From: an uncultured Dehalococcoidia bacterium
GTDB taxonomy: Bacteria > Chloroflexota > Dehalococcoidia > Lucifugimonadales > UBA1127
Assembly: GCA_913049785.1 (NCBI GenBank)
Contig: CAJWXP010000023.1
Location: 1-34,468 of the forward strand
Length of the DNA: 34,468 nucleotides
Direction of reading: 5' to 3'
Part shown: positions 25,694 through 34,231 of the stretch, piece after piece
Position numbering within the stretch: position 1 is the first letter of the stretch
How the letters are laid out: the number at the start of each line of letters is the position of its first letter
Notes under the pieces: model-generated
Told to the model about the DNA's origin: nothing
Database searches by the model: none
Seen by the model: the letters and a program-made list of their open reading frames with translations, nothing else
Program-made: the position numbers and the translations under genes

Positions 25694-26077
25694 CTACACT
25701 CGACGCTTCTTCGGGGGACGGCACCCGTTGTGGGGGGTTGGCGTCACATCCCGAATACCAGAAATCATAAGTCCAGCCCCCTGCAGGGAGCGGATCGCAG
25801 CCTCTCGGCCGGGCCCGGGGCCCTTCAGATAAATCTCAATCCGGCGAAGACCGTGCTCCATTCCCTTGCGGGCGGCAATCTCCGCTGCTCGGCCCGCTGC
25901 AAAAGCGGTGCCTTTACGAGACCCTTTATAACCGGCGGTTCCTGCGGTTCCCCACGCCAACACAGCACCTTGGGTGTCTGTCAGCGTGACTACGGTATTG
26001 TTGAAGGTGGCTTTGATGTATGCCCTTCCAACAGGTACCGATTTGCGTTCTCTGCGCCGGGATCCCCTTCTGGCCAT
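25694..26077 (-). CDS. rpsK: 30S ribosomal protein S11
   Basis: Platform protein of the small subunit near the E site. 127 residues with the family motifs [60 protein letters not shown] and the end [20 protein letters not shown]. The ATG at 26077 follows GGAGG. A hairpin lies in the rpsM-rpsK spacer just upstream. Confidence 0.98.
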   Translation of the reverse strand: MARRGSRRRERKSVPVGRAYIKATFNNTVVTLTDTQGAVLAWGTAGTAGYKGSRKGTAFAAGRAAEIAARKGMEHGLRRIEIYLKGPGPGREAAIRSLQGAGLMISGIRDVTPTPHNGCRPPKKRRV

Positions 26078-26112
26078 GGGCCTCCTTTATCAGTCCAACA
26101 ATGTATTTGATG

Positions 26113-26134
26113 CTGAGAGGGTCTACACCCTCAG
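26113..26134. promoter_or_regulatory. Hairpin in the rpsM-rpsK spacer
   Basis: CTGAG..GGGT and ACCCTCAG form an eight-pair stem with a two-base bulge and a CTAC loop. It lies between the rpsM stop and the rpsK ribosome site. S4-type feedback structures occur in this operon in other bacteria, but I cannot show that this is one. Confidence 0.35.
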
Positions 26135-26139
26135 GCTAC

Positions 26140-26520
26140 TTACTTCTTCGCTGTCCGCCTGCGTCCGGCAACCGTCTTCTTCGGGCCCTTGCGGGTCCTA
26201 GCGTTGGTTCGGGAGCGCTGGCCGTTCACCGGCAATCCACGGACGTGCCTGATTCCCTGGAAGCAGCGAATTTCAATCTTGCGACGGATGTTCATCTGAA
26301 CCTCTCGTCGCAGGTCACCTTCAACCTTGAAGCTGCGATCAACAATCTCCCTGATGCGGGACATCTGGTCTTCCGCTAGGTCCCTGACACGTGGGTTGTC
26401 CTCAATGTTTGCCTCTGCAATGACCTTCTTTGACCTGGTTGCGCCAATGCCGAACACACTGCGCAGAGCAATCTCAATACGCTTGTGATCCGGTATGTTT
26501 ACGCCTGAAACCAGTGCCAT
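26140..26520 (-). CDS. rpsM: 30S ribosomal protein S13
   Basis: Head protein of the small subunit, contacting the P-site tRNA and bridging to L5. 126 residues with [20 protein letters not shown], the [20 protein letters not shown] region, the helix-turn-helix [20 protein letters not shown] and the basic tail [16 protein letters not shown]. First gene of the alpha-operon part, after rpmJ. Confidence 0.98.
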   Translation of the reverse strand: MALVSGVNIPDHKRIEIALRSVFGIGATRSKKVIAEANIEDNPRVRDLAEDQMSRIREIVDRSFKVEGDLRREVQMNIRRKIEIRCFQGIRHVRGLPVNGQRSRTNARTRKGPKKTVAGRRRTAKK

Positions 26521-26562
26521 GAAACCCTCCTGCTTGTACCTAAACCAAAATATACGCCAGGA

Positions 26563-26676
26563 TTACCCCTGACGTTGCTTGTGCCGAGGGATGATGCAGA
26601 TGACCCGCACCACTCCCTTGCGCTTAATGATCTTGCAGTTTTCGCATCGTTTTTTTACCGATGGCTGGACTTGCAT
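26563..26676 (-). CDS. rpmJ: 50S ribosomal protein L36 (zinc form)
   Basis: A 37-codon gene from ATG 26676 to TAA at 26563. The product begins [20 protein letters not shown] and ends [16 protein letters not shown], a standard L36 with the zinc ligands Cys11, Cys14, Cys27 and His32 (C+ form). It lies between infA and rpsM as usual. GAGTC before the start is only a weak ribosome site. Confidence 0.96.
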   Translation of the reverse strand: MQVQPSVKKRCENCKIIKRKGVVRVICIIPRHKQRQG

Positions 26677-26702
26677 AATAGACTCCTTGGTCGCCTTCTA
26701 AA

Positions 26703-26921
26703 TTACCGGAACCTGTATGTCACTCGCCCTCGAGTAAGATCGTAGGGAGAGAGCTCCACCAGCACCCTGTCCCCCGGGAGGATCCTGATGTAGTGCATCC
26801 GAATCCTTCCAGAAGCATGAGCAAGCACTTCATGGTCATTGGCTAGCTTCACGCGGAAGACCGCGTTTGGAAGCGCTTCCTCAACCGTACCTTCTACTTC
26901 TATTGATTCTTTCTTCGCCAT
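26703..26921 (-). CDS. infA: Translation initiation factor IF-1
   Basis: OB-fold protein that occupies the ribosomal A site during initiation. 72 residues, exactly the usual length, with [40 protein letters not shown] and the end [16 protein letters not shown] 26921 follows AAGAGG. It sits between map and rpmJ as in many Gram-positive and Chloroflexota genomes. Confidence 0.98.
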   Translation of the reverse strand: MAKKESIEVEGTVEEALPNAVFRVKLANDHEVLAHASGRIRMHYIRILPGDRVLVELSPYDLTRGRVTYRFR

Positions 26922-26955
26922 CCAACCTCTTGCAGGCTCTCGTCCAGCGAGATGC

Positions 26956-27732
26956 CTAGTCCTTTAACAGTGTTAGGATCTCGGCCCCTTCTTCACTTAT
27001 AGCCATTGTGTGCTCAAAGTGAGCGGACAGCTGGCCATCGGCAGTCACTACCGTCCAACCGTCCTCCAGAGCCTGGGTCCGCCAAGTTCCGATGTTCACC
27101 ATCGGTTCGACTGCGATCACCATTCCCGTGTGCAGCAGTGCGCCTCTTCCGGCCACACCGTAGTTCGGCACCTGGGGCTCCTCATGGAGCTTCCGTCCGA
27201 TACCGTGCCCCACGTACTCTCGGACCACTCCGTACCCGCGAGACTCGGCGTACTCCTGGACAGCCGCGCCGATGTCCCCCAGTCGGTTCCCGGATTTGAC
27301 CACCGCGATGGCTGCGTCTAGTGAACCCTTGGTGGCATCGATGAGCTTCAGAGCCTCATCGGAGACCTGCCCAACCGGCAGTGTTACCGCTGAGTCTCCA
27401 TACAACCCATCGACGATCGCACCCACATCCAGCTTGATCAAGTCCCCTTCTTTCAGGACCCGGTCACCTGGGATGCCGTGAACGATCTCCTCATTCACTG
27501 AGGTGCATATAGTCGCAGGGAACCCCATATAGCCCAGAAAGGCCGGCTTGGCTCCTTGCCTTTTTAACTCTTTAGCCGCAACGGTATCAAGGTCCTTGGT
27601 CGTCATTCCCGGCTCAAGAGCCAGCTTCATCGCAGCTATCATCCGGGCAACTACCTGCCCAGCACGACGCATCGCCTCTAACTCGCGAGGCGATTTTATC
27701 GATGCGCCCTTTGTTTGAGCCGGTGACTCCAC
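26956..27732 (-). CDS. map: Type I methionine aminopeptidase
   Basis: Removes the initiator methionine from new proteins. Metal ligands of the pita-bread fold are visible: Asp in [19 protein letters not shown] (two aspartates), His in [14 protein letters not shown], Glu in VIAVEPMVN and the last Glu/His region FEHTMAIS. I place the start at GTG 27732 (258 residues) because AAGGGAGGA is six bases upstream; the longer frame from TTG 27756 contains that ribosome site. Type Ia length, with no SH3 linker or zinc-finger extension. Confidence 0.96.
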   Translation of the reverse strand: MESPAQTKGASIKSPRELEAMRRAGQVVARMIAAMKLALEPGMTTKDLDTVAAKELKRQGAKPAFLGYMGFPATICTSVNEEIVHGIPGDRVLKEGDLIKLDVGAIVDGLYGDSAVTLPVGQVSDEALKLIDATKGSLDAAIAVVKSGNRLGDIGAAVQEYAESRGYGVVREYVGHGIGRKLHEEPQVPNYGVAGRGALLHTGMVIAVEPMVNIGTWRTQALEDGWTVVTADGQLSAHFEHTMAISEEGAEILTLLKD

Positions 27733-27812
27733 GAACAGTCCTCCCTTTGGTGCCAAATATCTATTCTATAGCTTTAGCGCAGATTTTGCACTACCGCCTT
27801 TGCTATGACCGG

Positions 27813-28451
27813 TTATGTCGCCAATGCTTCCAACGACTTCAGCAGATCGGAAGTCACCTCTTCCACGCTATGCAGTCCATTGATCTCATCCAGTTTTCCC
27901 TGGTTTCTATAGTACGAGATCAGAGGGGCGGTCTGCTCCTCATAGACCTTGAGACGGTTCATCACAGCCTCTGGCCTATCGTCATCACGCTGATACAACT
28001 CACCACCACACACGGGGCATTTCCCGCTGCCTGCCGCCTCTTCCGGGAAGGGTCGCTGGCAGGAGCGACAGTTGTACCGTCCACCCAGCCTGCGAACCAA
28101 CTCGTCTTCAGGCACCTTGACGTACAGTACCCGGTCTATCCCCTTGCCTTCCAGTGCGGCGTCCAGTGCAACTGCTTGTGGCTCCGTCCTGGGAAACCCG
28201 TCCAGAACCACGCCTGCGCCGTCAGTCTCTTCGGCAAGTCGACCGAGAACCATCTTGATTACCAGGTCATCCGGAACCAGGTCACCTTTGTCCATATAGG
28301 ACTGGGCCTGTGTTCCAAGTTCAGTCTTATCAGCGCGGTGTTTCCGCAGCAAATCGCCCGACGATACGTGGGCGACTCCCACTTTCTCTGCCAACACGTC
28401 TGCCTGGGTGCCCTTCCCTGCGCCTGGCGCGCCTAAAAGCACTAGGAGCAC
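27813..28451 (-). CDS. adk: Adenylate kinase (zinc LID form)
   Basis: Interconverts AMP + ATP with two ADP. P-loop GAPGAGKGT (8-16), AMP-binding SSGDLLRKH, VLDGFPRTEPQA, and a full-length LID domain with the Cys-x2-Cys...Cys-x2-Cys zinc site (CRSC, CPVC). 212 residues, long-type enzyme. The start is GTG at 28451, which places MLLVLLGAPGAGKGT in register with homologues; there is no convincing ribosome site, so translation may be coupled to secY, whose stop lies 22 bases upstream. Confidence 0.97.
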   Translation of the reverse strand: MLLVLLGAPGAGKGTQADVLAEKVGVAHVSSGDLLRKHRADKTELGTQAQSYMDKGDLVPDDLVIKMVLGRLAEETDGAGVVLDGFPRTEPQAVALDAALEGKGIDRVLYVKVPEDELVRRLGGRYNCRSCQRPFPEEAAGSGKCPVCGGELYQRDDDRPEAVMNRLKVYEEQTAPLISYYRNQGKLDEINGLHSVEEVTSDLLKSLEALAT

Positions 28452-28473
28452 GGGTGTACCACTGTGCGAGGCA

Positions 28474-29820
28474 TTACTTGATGAACCCCTCGTATCGGCG
28501 CATGAGAAGCTGGGCTTCTAGTTGCCGCATGGTGTCCAAGCCAACGCCCACCAGGATCAGCAGCGCAGTACTGCTCAATCGCAATGCTTGCACGTCCGTC
28601 AATAGTGTAGCGAAATAGGGAATGATCGCGATGAAGCCAAGGAACAGCGCTCCACCCCAACTGACACGAATCAGCGTTCGCTGGAGGTACTCTTCCGTAG
28701 GCCTGCCCGGTCTGATGCCAGGGATGAAACCGCCCTGCTTCTGGAGGTTCTCTGCCAGGTTCATCTGGGAGAACTGGATCATGGTGTAGAACAATGCAAA
28801 GACCACCACAAGCACGAACAGGATTACCCAATAGATAAAGCTTGTGCCATCAAAGATACCAACCATGCCCTGGGCGAATCGGGACACAAATCCCGAATCT
28901 GCAGGGTCTGCAAAATAGCTTGCAATCGTCCCCGGCAGGATGATGATGGCGAAAGCGAAGATCAACGGGATCATTCCCGCTGAGTTTATTCTCAACGGGA
29001 TAAAGGACGTCCCCTGTGCTCTGCGCACAGTACCCCCCCGGAAGACAGTCCGCCCGTATTGCACCGGAATCTTCCGCTGAGCCTCCGTGAACACAACGAT
29101 CAGGTAGACGATGGTCAGCGAGATGACCACCAGCGTGATCAACCCCGTTGGGTCGACTCGACTGATGAAGCCCTGCTGAACGATCTGCGGTAGGCCGGCC
29201 ACGATACCGGCAAAAATGATGATGGAGATGCCGTTACCAATGCCTCGCTCAGTAATCTGTTCACCAAGCCACACCAGGAACACGGTACCTGCCGCCATGG
29301 AGATGATCATTGGGATGATGGCGGGAAACGGTCCGCCAGTAAGGTCTACAGAGTTAAAGATGCCTGCCCGTTGCAGCAACAGTATCTGCCCATAACCCTG
29401 GGCTAACGCGATAGGCACGGTGATGTAGTGGGTCAGCTGGTTGATCTTCTGTCGACCGTAGTCACCCTCTTTGGAGAGCGCCTTCAGCTGAGGGACGACC
29501 GGCACCAGAAGCTGCATGATGATAGACGATGTGATGTAGGGATAGACGCCCAGGGCTGCGACGCTTAGGTTCCGTAATGCGCCACCGCTGAACAGATCAA
29601 GGAAGCCCAATAGCTCCCCAAACTGCCCACCACTGAAGACTGCATCCAGAGCGTCCCGATCAATGCCGGGAACCGGTACGTGGGCTACAAAGCGAAAGAC
29701 CACCAACATCGCCAGGGTGAAAAGAAGCTTAGCCCTGAGGTCAGGTATCTTGAAAGCATCTATCAGGGCTTGGAGAAGTTGTGGTCGTCCGGATCCGGCT
29801 CTAGCTGCCGTTGCCTGCAT
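28474..29820 (-). CDS. secY: Preprotein translocase subunit SecY
   Basis: Channel of the general secretion pathway, 448 residues, ten predicted membrane helices. Recognisable parts: RAKLLFTLAMLVVFRFVAHV, PGIDRDAL, the plug/helix 2 region GALRNLSVAALGVYPYITSS, cytoplasmic loop residues IPVQYGRTVFRGG and the end GVGLDTMRQLEAQLLMRRYE. The ATG at 29820 lies inside the 3' end of rplO (20-base overlap), so the two are translationally coupled. The order rplO-secY-adk-map-infA is the typical spc-alpha junction. Confidence 0.97.
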   Translation of the reverse strand: MQATAARAGSGRPQLLQALIDAFKIPDLRAKLLFTLAMLVVFRFVAHVPVPGIDRDALDAVFSGGQFGELLGFLDLFSGGALRNLSVAALGVYPYITSSIIMQLLVPVVPQLKALSKEGDYGRQKINQLTHYITVPIALAQGYGQILLLQRAGIFNSVDLTGGPFPAIIPMIISMAAGTVFLVWLGEQITERGIGNGISIIIFAGIVAGLPQIVQQGFISRVDPTGLITLVVISLTIVYLIVVFTEAQRKIPVQYGRTVFRGGTVRRAQGTSFIPLRINSAGMIPLIFAFAIIILPGTIASYFADPADSGFVSRFAQGMVGIFDGTSFIYWVILFVLVVVFALFYTMIQFSQMNLAENLQKQGGFIPGIRPGRPTEEYLQRTLIRVSWGGALFLGFIAIIPYFATLLTDVQALRLSSTALLILVGVGLDTMRQLEAQLLMRRYEGFIK

Positions 29821-30289
29821 TGTCCTGCTCCCTTGTCTTAGGTCCAGAGAGCTCCTGGACCGTGCCTCCCGCTGATTGCAACTGCTCCCTGGCTTGCGTG
29901 GAGAACCGATGGGCGGAAACCGTCAGTGACTTAGTGATCTCCCCATGCGCCAATATCTTGATAGGCATCTTCAGGTTTCGAAGTATCCCAGCATGGACCA
30001 TGGCCTCAGGGGTGACATCCGCGCCACTCTCAAAGCGCTCCTCAAGGGAGCTCAGGTTCACTACTGCATAGTCCGTCCGGAAGATGTTGGTGAACCCTCT
30101 ACGAGTCGGCAGCTTCAATACCATTGGAATCTGGCCGCCCTCAAATCCGGGGCGCATATTGACGCCGGACCGAGATTTCTGTCCCTTCATCCCCTTGCCG
30201 GAATAGTTACCTTTGCTGCTGTTGCCCCGCCCCAAGCGCTTACTGGTGCGTCGTGCGCCTTTTGGGGAACGGAGTTCATGTTGCTTCAC
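29801..30289 (-). CDS. rplO: 50S ribosomal protein L15
   Basis: Late-assembling large-subunit protein. 162 residues: the basic glycine-rich start (GARRTSKRLGRGNSSKGNYS, KGMKGQKSRSGVNMRPGFEG), GGQIPMVLKLPTRRGF, and the C-terminal domain IKILAHGEITKSLTVSAHRF followed by QLQSAGGTV. The last 18 or so residues (LSGPKTREQDNAGNGS) are an extension that overlaps secY. The start is GTG at 30289 after AGGAGA. Confidence 0.97.
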   Translation of the reverse strand: MKQHELRSPKGARRTSKRLGRGNSSKGNYSGKGMKGQKSRSGVNMRPGFEGGQIPMVLKLPTRRGFTNIFRTDYAVVNLSSLEERFESGADVTPEAMVHAGILRNLKMPIKILAHGEITKSLTVSAHRFSTQAREQLQSAGGTVQELSGPKTREQDNAGNGS

Positions 30290-30307
30290 TACTGAGTCTC
30301 CTGCCTG

Positions 30308-30493
30308 TTAGTCCTGGATCTCTTCCACCACGATCATGTGGCGTACCTTGAATATCTGTCCTCGAACGACGGCGGTATCTGGTCGCTCCACCGTCTGGTG
30401 CAGTTTACGTAAGCCCAAAGACTTGATAGTGGCCTTTTGGTTACGCTCAAACCCGATATCGCTTTTCTTCCAGGTAATCCGTAGCATTCCCAT
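30308..30493 (-). CDS. rpmD: 50S ribosomal protein L30
   Basis: Small large-subunit protein, 61 residues, bacterial short form. It shows LRITWKKSDIGFERNQKATI, SLGLRKLHQTVERPDTAVVR and GQIFKVRHMIVVEE, matching the L30 ferredoxin-like fold. ATG 30493 has AGGAAAA upstream; a second ATG two codons in is an equal alternative. It lies between rpsE and rplO as expected. Confidence 0.95.
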   Translation of the reverse strand: MGMLRITWKKSDIGFERNQKATIKSLGLRKLHQTVERPDTAVVRGQIFKVRHMIVVEEIQD

Positions 30494-30551
30494 CTGGCTT
30501 TTCCTAATCTACTAACGTTTGCGCAATCCGCGCGTCCTGAGATGTAAGCAG

Positions 30552-31142
30552 TTACGCTTCTGGTTTTGGCGTGGGAGCTGCCGGTGCCGCCGGCGGTGTG
30601 GTCCGGGTTGCTGCAGGTGCCGCTGGCGCTACTCTTGCTCGACGTCGAGCAACCTCTGTTCGCGGGTCCCGTAGAGACGCCAACGCGTCCATCGTTGCCT
30701 TGGAAAGGTTGATGGGATTGGTATTGCCAATCGCCTTGGTCAGCACATCCTTGATCCCTGCCAAGTCAATCACTGCACGGACAGTTGCTCCGGCTAGTAC
30801 ACCGGTGCCGTCCACCGCAGGCTTCAGCATCACTTTGGATGCGTGGTACTTCATCACGATATCGTGAGGGATGGTGTTCCCCCATAGAGGTACCTCAATG
30901 AGGTTGCGACGGGCGATCGCCACGCCTTTGCGTACCGCATCCGGTACCGCTGCTGCTTTACCCAGGCCGATGCCGACGATGTTCTTGCCATCGCCAACGG
31001 CCACCATGGCGTTGAAGCGCATGTTCTTACCACCGGCGGTCACCTTCGCGATACGTCGGATGAGCAATACACGCTCTGTTAGGTTCTGGGCTTTTTCCGG
31101 CGCCACTCGCGGAGCCAGGTCATACGGTGTCAATTTGGGCAT
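30552..31142 (-). CDS. rpsE: 30S ribosomal protein S5 with an Ala/Pro-rich tail
   Basis: Decoding-fidelity protein at the mRNA entry. The double-stranded RNA-binding-like first domain (ERVLLIRRIAKVTAGGKNMR, FNAMVAVGDGKNIVGIGLGK) and second domain (GTGVLAGATVRAVIDLAGIK, DVLTKAIGNTNPINLSKATM) are standard. After LRDPRTEVARRRARV the protein carries about 26 residues almost solely of Ala, Pro and Thr, not usual in S5. Its ATG overlaps the rplR stop as TAATG. Confidence 0.97.
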   Translation of the reverse strand: MPKLTPYDLAPRVAPEKAQNLTERVLLIRRIAKVTAGGKNMRFNAMVAVGDGKNIVGIGLGKAAAVPDAVRKGVAIARRNLIEVPLWGNTIPHDIVMKYHASKVMLKPAVDGTGVLAGATVRAVIDLAGIKDVLTKAIGNTNPINLSKATMDALASLRDPRTEVARRRARVAPAAPAATRTTPPAAPAAPTPKPEA

Positions 31143-31549
31143 TAGAACAATAGCCCCCCTTCACGAGCTGCGTCTGCCAGGGCTTGCACCCGGCCGTGAT
31201 ATGCATAACCACCGCGGTCAAAAACCACCTGGGTCACTCCTACAGCCTTACCTCGACTTGCAGCCAGTGTCCCTACCAGTTTGGCAATCTCTGTCTTGGG
31301 CTTCCCCTCGCACTCGGAGCGAATCTCCGGATCCATGTCAGATGCGGAAGCTACAGTGTGCATCAACTCATCGTTGATGATCTGAACGGAGATGTGGTTG
31401 CTACTCCGGAACACTGCCATGCGGGGCCGTTCTGGGGCACCATACACTTTTCTCCGAACGCGGATATGGCGGATCACCCGCTTGGCCCGCGCTGTTTTAG
31501 CTTTACCTTTGTACCGTAACGGTCTTAGAGCAACTACCTTTGTTGGCAC
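31142..31549 (-). CDS. rplR: 50S ribosomal protein L18
   Basis: 5S rRNA-binding protein of the central protuberance. 135 residues with RVIRHIRVRRKVYGAPERPR, MAVFRSSNHISVQIINDELM, AKLVGTLAASRGKAVGVTQV and the end VQALADAAREGGLLF. The N-terminal 20 residues (KVVALRPLRYKGKAKTARAK) are a basic extension compared with the shortest homologues. The start is GTG at 31549. Confidence 0.97.
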   Translation of the reverse strand: MPTKVVALRPLRYKGKAKTARAKRVIRHIRVRRKVYGAPERPRMAVFRSSNHISVQIINDELMHTVASASDMDPEIRSECEGKPKTEIAKLVGTLAASRGKAVGVTQVVFDRGGYAYHGRVQALADAAREGGLLF

Positions 31550-31572
31550 GTTATCCTCTCCACTGTGCGGCT

Positions 31573-32145
31573 TTACGCCCGCGCAGCGCTCTTACCAGGC
31601 TTGAGTCTTATTATCTCACCGGTGTACCGGATGCCCTTGCCTTTGTAGGCGTCCGGCTTACGTACTGCCCTGATGGTTGCTGCTATCTGGCCTACCTGTT
31701 GCTTATCGCAGCCATTTACTAACAGATGGGTAGGATTATCAACAGTGAGGGTGATCCCCTCCGGCGCATCTACATCCACCTGGTGGCTGTATCCCACCAG
31801 AAGGGTGATGTTCTTGCCGTTCTGCTGTACGCGGTAGCCTGTGCCTACCAACTCCAAGCTCTTCTGAAAACCTTCTGTGACACCAACCACCATGTTGTTC
31901 AATAGTGCCCGGGTCAAACCCTGCAATTCACGGATCTGAGCCTCATCATTAGGACGCTGTATCCTGATGATGCCATCCTCCTGGACTATCTCTAGTTCAA
32001 TGTTGAAGCTCTGTTGCAGCGTTCCCTTGGGCCCCTTAACGGTGACGGCATTCTCCGCACCAATAGTGACCTCAACACCCTTGAGCACTGTGATAGGCGC
32101 AGAGCCTATCCTGGCTACTATTCGTTTTTGTTCTTTTTCTACCAT
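31573..32145 (-). CDS. rplF: 50S ribosomal protein L6
   Basis: Large-subunit protein near the sarcin-ricin loop, two repeated domains. From ATG 32145 there are 190 residues, close to the usual 178-184. Motifs: RIGSAPITVLKGVEVTIGAE, NAVTVKGPKGTLQQSF, LVGTGYRVQQNGKNITLLVG and the signature region KQQVGQIAATIRAVRKPDAY followed by KGKGIRYTGE. The frame stays open upstream to a GTG at 32196, but that start would overlap rpsH by 38 bases and adds a basic stretch with no L6 likeness. Confidence 0.96.
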   Translation of the reverse strand: MVEKEQKRIVARIGSAPITVLKGVEVTIGAENAVTVKGPKGTLQQSFNIELEIVQEDGIIRIQRPNDEAQIRELQGLTRALLNNMVVGVTEGFQKSLELVGTGYRVQQNGKNITLLVGYSHQVDVDAPEGITLTVDNPTHLLVNGCDKQQVGQIAATIRAVRKPDAYKGKGIRYTGEIIRLKPGKSAARA

Positions 32146-32158
32146 TTTGTACCGTCTT

Positions 32159-32560
32159 CTACCACACGTAGCAGAGGACTTCCCCCCCGATGCCACGATT
32201 TCTAGCGTCTTGACCGCTCATCACGCCCTGAGACGTTGAAAGGATGACCACGCCAAGGCCGCCGTACACGCGAGGAATCTCGCCACGGTTCACATAGATC
32301 CGTAGGCCGGGGCGGCTAATCCGCTTCAACCCTCGGATGGATGGCTGGTTCCTGATAGTGGGCAGCAACCGTAATCGGATCATGCGCCACTCACCACTCT
32401 TCACCGTGTCCACGTCCCTAACGAACCCCTCTTCTCTGAGGATATTCGCCACTGCCTGCTTTATCTTGGACATAGGCACCAATACAGAGTCATGCCGCGC
32501 CATTCCGGCGTTGCGTACCCTGGTCAACAAATCTGCAATTGGGTCAGTTACTCCACTCAC
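32159..32560 (-). CDS. rpsH: 30S ribosomal protein S8
   Basis: Primary 16S-binding protein and, in enterobacteria, the spc operon regulator. 133 residues with [60 protein letters not shown] and the end [23 protein letters not shown] at 32560 follows AGGAGC. It lies directly after rpsN. Confidence 0.98.
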   Translation of the reverse strand: MSGVTDPIADLLTRVRNAGMARHDSVLVPMSKIKQAVANILREEGFVRDVDTVKSGEWRMIRLRLLPTIRNQPSIRGLKRISRPGLRIYVNRGEIPRVYGGLGVVILSTSQGVMSGQDARNRGIGGEVLCYVW

Positions 32561-32568
32561 GACTGCTC

Positions 32569-32754
32569 CTACAAGCTTGCTTTACGGACACCCGGAATCT
32601 CGCCACGAAGTGCCAGAGTCCGGAAACAGATGCGGCATAGGCCGAAATGCCGGATATACGCTCTGGGACGCCCACACAACTGACACCGGTTGTGTTCTCT
32701 TGTAGAGAACTTTGCCGGTCGTTTTGATTTGGCGATCATGCTGGTCTTAGCCAC
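32569..32754 (-). CDS. rpsN: 30S ribosomal protein S14 type Z
   Basis: 61-residue zinc form of S14, with two Cys-x2-Cys knuckles: [20 protein letters not shown]. The start [20 protein letters not shown] and end [18 protein letters not shown] are typical. The start is GTG at 32754 with AGGAG six bases upstream. No C- paralogue is in the window. Confidence 0.97.
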   Translation of the reverse strand: MAKTSMIAKSKRPAKFSTREHNRCQLCGRPRAYIRHFGLCRICFRTLALRGEIPGVRKASL

Positions 32755-32792
32755 CGTGTGCTCCTATGGTTTTCTCGTGTTTTCCGTCTAGC

Positions 32793-33521
32793 TTACGCGT
32801 TGACGGCTTCTCTCTCTTGAACCCGGGTGAAAGGCATCCCCATCAACTCCAGCAACCGCAGCGCCTCTTGATCCGTCTTTGCGCTGGTGATGATGTTCAC
32901 CTGGAACCCGCGAAGTTTATCGATCTGGTTATAGTCGATCTCCGGGAACACGATCTGTTCACGGATCCCCAGGGAATAGTTGCCACGTCCGTCAAATGCG
33001 GTCCGGGACACCCCGCGGAAGTCGCGGATCCGTGGTAGCGCTGTGTTGAACAACTTGTCCAGGAAGATGTACATCCTATCACCGCGAAGTGTTGCCATCA
33101 CGCCGATAGCCTGACCTTCCCGGAGTTTGAACGTTGCTACAGAACGTCGAGCCTTTGTAGACACCGGACGTTGACCGGTGATCATGCCGATGTCATGCAA
33201 CGTGGCTTCCATAGCCCGGGCGTTGGTCAGAGCCTCGCCAAGGCCTACATTGATTACTACCTTCTGGACCTGGGGTGTCTCCATGATGTTGCTGTAGGTG
33301 AACTCCTGGTTCATCTGCGCAATCATTTCGTCGCGATACCGCAGCAACAGCCGCGGACGCTCGCCACCTCTCGCAGGCCGCTTGCCCCGAGGTTTCTTTT
33401 CCTCGACATCTGCGGCCTTGTCACTTTGTCCTGAAGCGGAATCCTCTTGGGTTTCCTCTTCGTTGGCCTCAGTCGACTCTTCGGGCTCTTCTATTCGATC
33501 GGTTGGTTGCACTTCTTGCAT
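32793..33521 (-). CDS. rplE: 50S ribosomal protein L5 with an acidic N-terminal extension
   Basis: 5S rRNA-binding protein that contacts P-site tRNA. The core from about residue 60 is standard: YRDEMIAQMNQEFTYSNIME, TPQVQKVVINVGLGEALTNA, TGQRPVSTKARRSVATFKLR, RGVSRTAFDGRGNYSLGIRE and VNIITSAKTDQEALRLLELM. At 242 residues it is about 60 longer than usual. The extra is N-terminal, very acidic (EEPEESTEANEEETQEDSAS), then basic (KKPRGKRPARGGERPR). The ATG at 33521 lies within the 3' end of rplX (31-base overlap). Internal starts near the core cannot be excluded, but the extended frame is open and composition-coherent. Confidence 0.95.
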   Translation of the reverse strand: MQEVQPTDRIEEPEESTEANEEETQEDSASGQSDKAADVEEKKPRGKRPARGGERPRLLLRYRDEMIAQMNQEFTYSNIMETPQVQKVVINVGLGEALTNARAMEATLHDIGMITGQRPVSTKARRSVATFKLREGQAIGVMATLRGDRMYIFLDKLFNTALPRIRDFRGVSRTAFDGRGNYSLGIREQIVFPEIDYNQIDKLRGFQVNIITSAKTDQEALRLLELMGMPFTRVQEREAVNA

Positions 33522-33808
33522 AGCCGCACTTTCTTACCGTCGTTCAAGAACGTGAACCCCATCCTTGCAGCAGCGCCACAAAGGGGGCACACCAACTTGA
33601 CATTGGAGATGGACAATGGCGCTTCCATAGTGATGATTCCAGCCTGGCTTATTCCCGGCTGTGCCTTGCGACTGCGTTTAACCATGTTGGCGCCTTCCAC
33701 AAAGAGCCGACCGTCCTTGGGATATACCCGTTGGACTTCACCCTGCTTGCCGCGATCTCTTCCTTTGGTGATCACGACTGTGTCTCCCTTATGGATTTTC
33801 TGTGCCAT
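33491..33808 (-). CDS. rplX: 50S ribosomal protein L24 (zinc-ribbon form)
   Basis: Assembly initiator at the tunnel exit. 105 residues: the KOW motif KIHKGDTVVITKGRDRGKQG, then EGANMVKRSRKAQPGISQAG, and a C-terminal zinc ribbon with CPLC and CKKC around RMGFTFLNDGKKVRL. Its 3' end overlaps the start of rplE by 31 bases, suggesting translational coupling. Confidence 0.97.
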   Translation of the reverse strand: MAQKIHKGDTVVITKGRDRGKQGEVQRVYPKDGRLFVEGANMVKRSRKAQPGISQAGIITMEAPLSISNVKLVCPLCGAAARMGFTFLNDGKKVRLCKKCNQPIE

Positions 33809-33856
33809 TGATGTCTCTCCGTTTAATTAACGATGTATTTTCACTTGGGTCAGGTG

Positions 33857-34231
33857 TTAGACAACCTCTGGCGCAAGTGACACGATCCTCATGTAACCCT
33901 TTTCCCGCAGCTCCCTGGCCACTGGGCCAAAGATGCGTGTGCCCACCGGCATCAGTGCCTCAGTCAAGACGACTGCAGCATTCTCATCGAACCTGATGTG
34001 TGTGCCGTCAGCCCTTCGGGTGTTCTTCACCACACGCACTATGACTGCGCGCACCACTTTGCCGGCGCGGATGGCCTCCTGCGCGTTGGGGACCGCGTCC
34101 TTAACAGAGCAAGTGATAATATCCCCAAGCCCTGCATACCGACGGAAACCAGACCCCGGAATGCCGATGCACATCAGCTGTTTGGCGCCGGAATTGTCCG
34201 CTACGGACAATCGAGACATGTGCTGGATCAT
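33857..34231 (-). CDS. rplN: 50S ribosomal protein L14
   Basis: Large-subunit protein that forms an intersubunit bridge and binds the silencing factor RsfS. 124 residues with [44 protein letters not shown]-type segment [20 protein letters not shown] and the end [20 protein letters not shown]. Its ATG overlaps the upstream stop codon as ATGA, coupling it to the S17-like gene. Confidence 0.98.
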   Translation of the reverse strand: MIQHMSRLSVADNSGAKQLMCIGIPGSGFRRYAGLGDIITCSVKDAVPNAQEAIRAGKVVRAVIVRVVKNTRRADGTHIRFDENAAVVLTEALMPVGTRIFGPVARELREKGYMRIVSLAPEVV

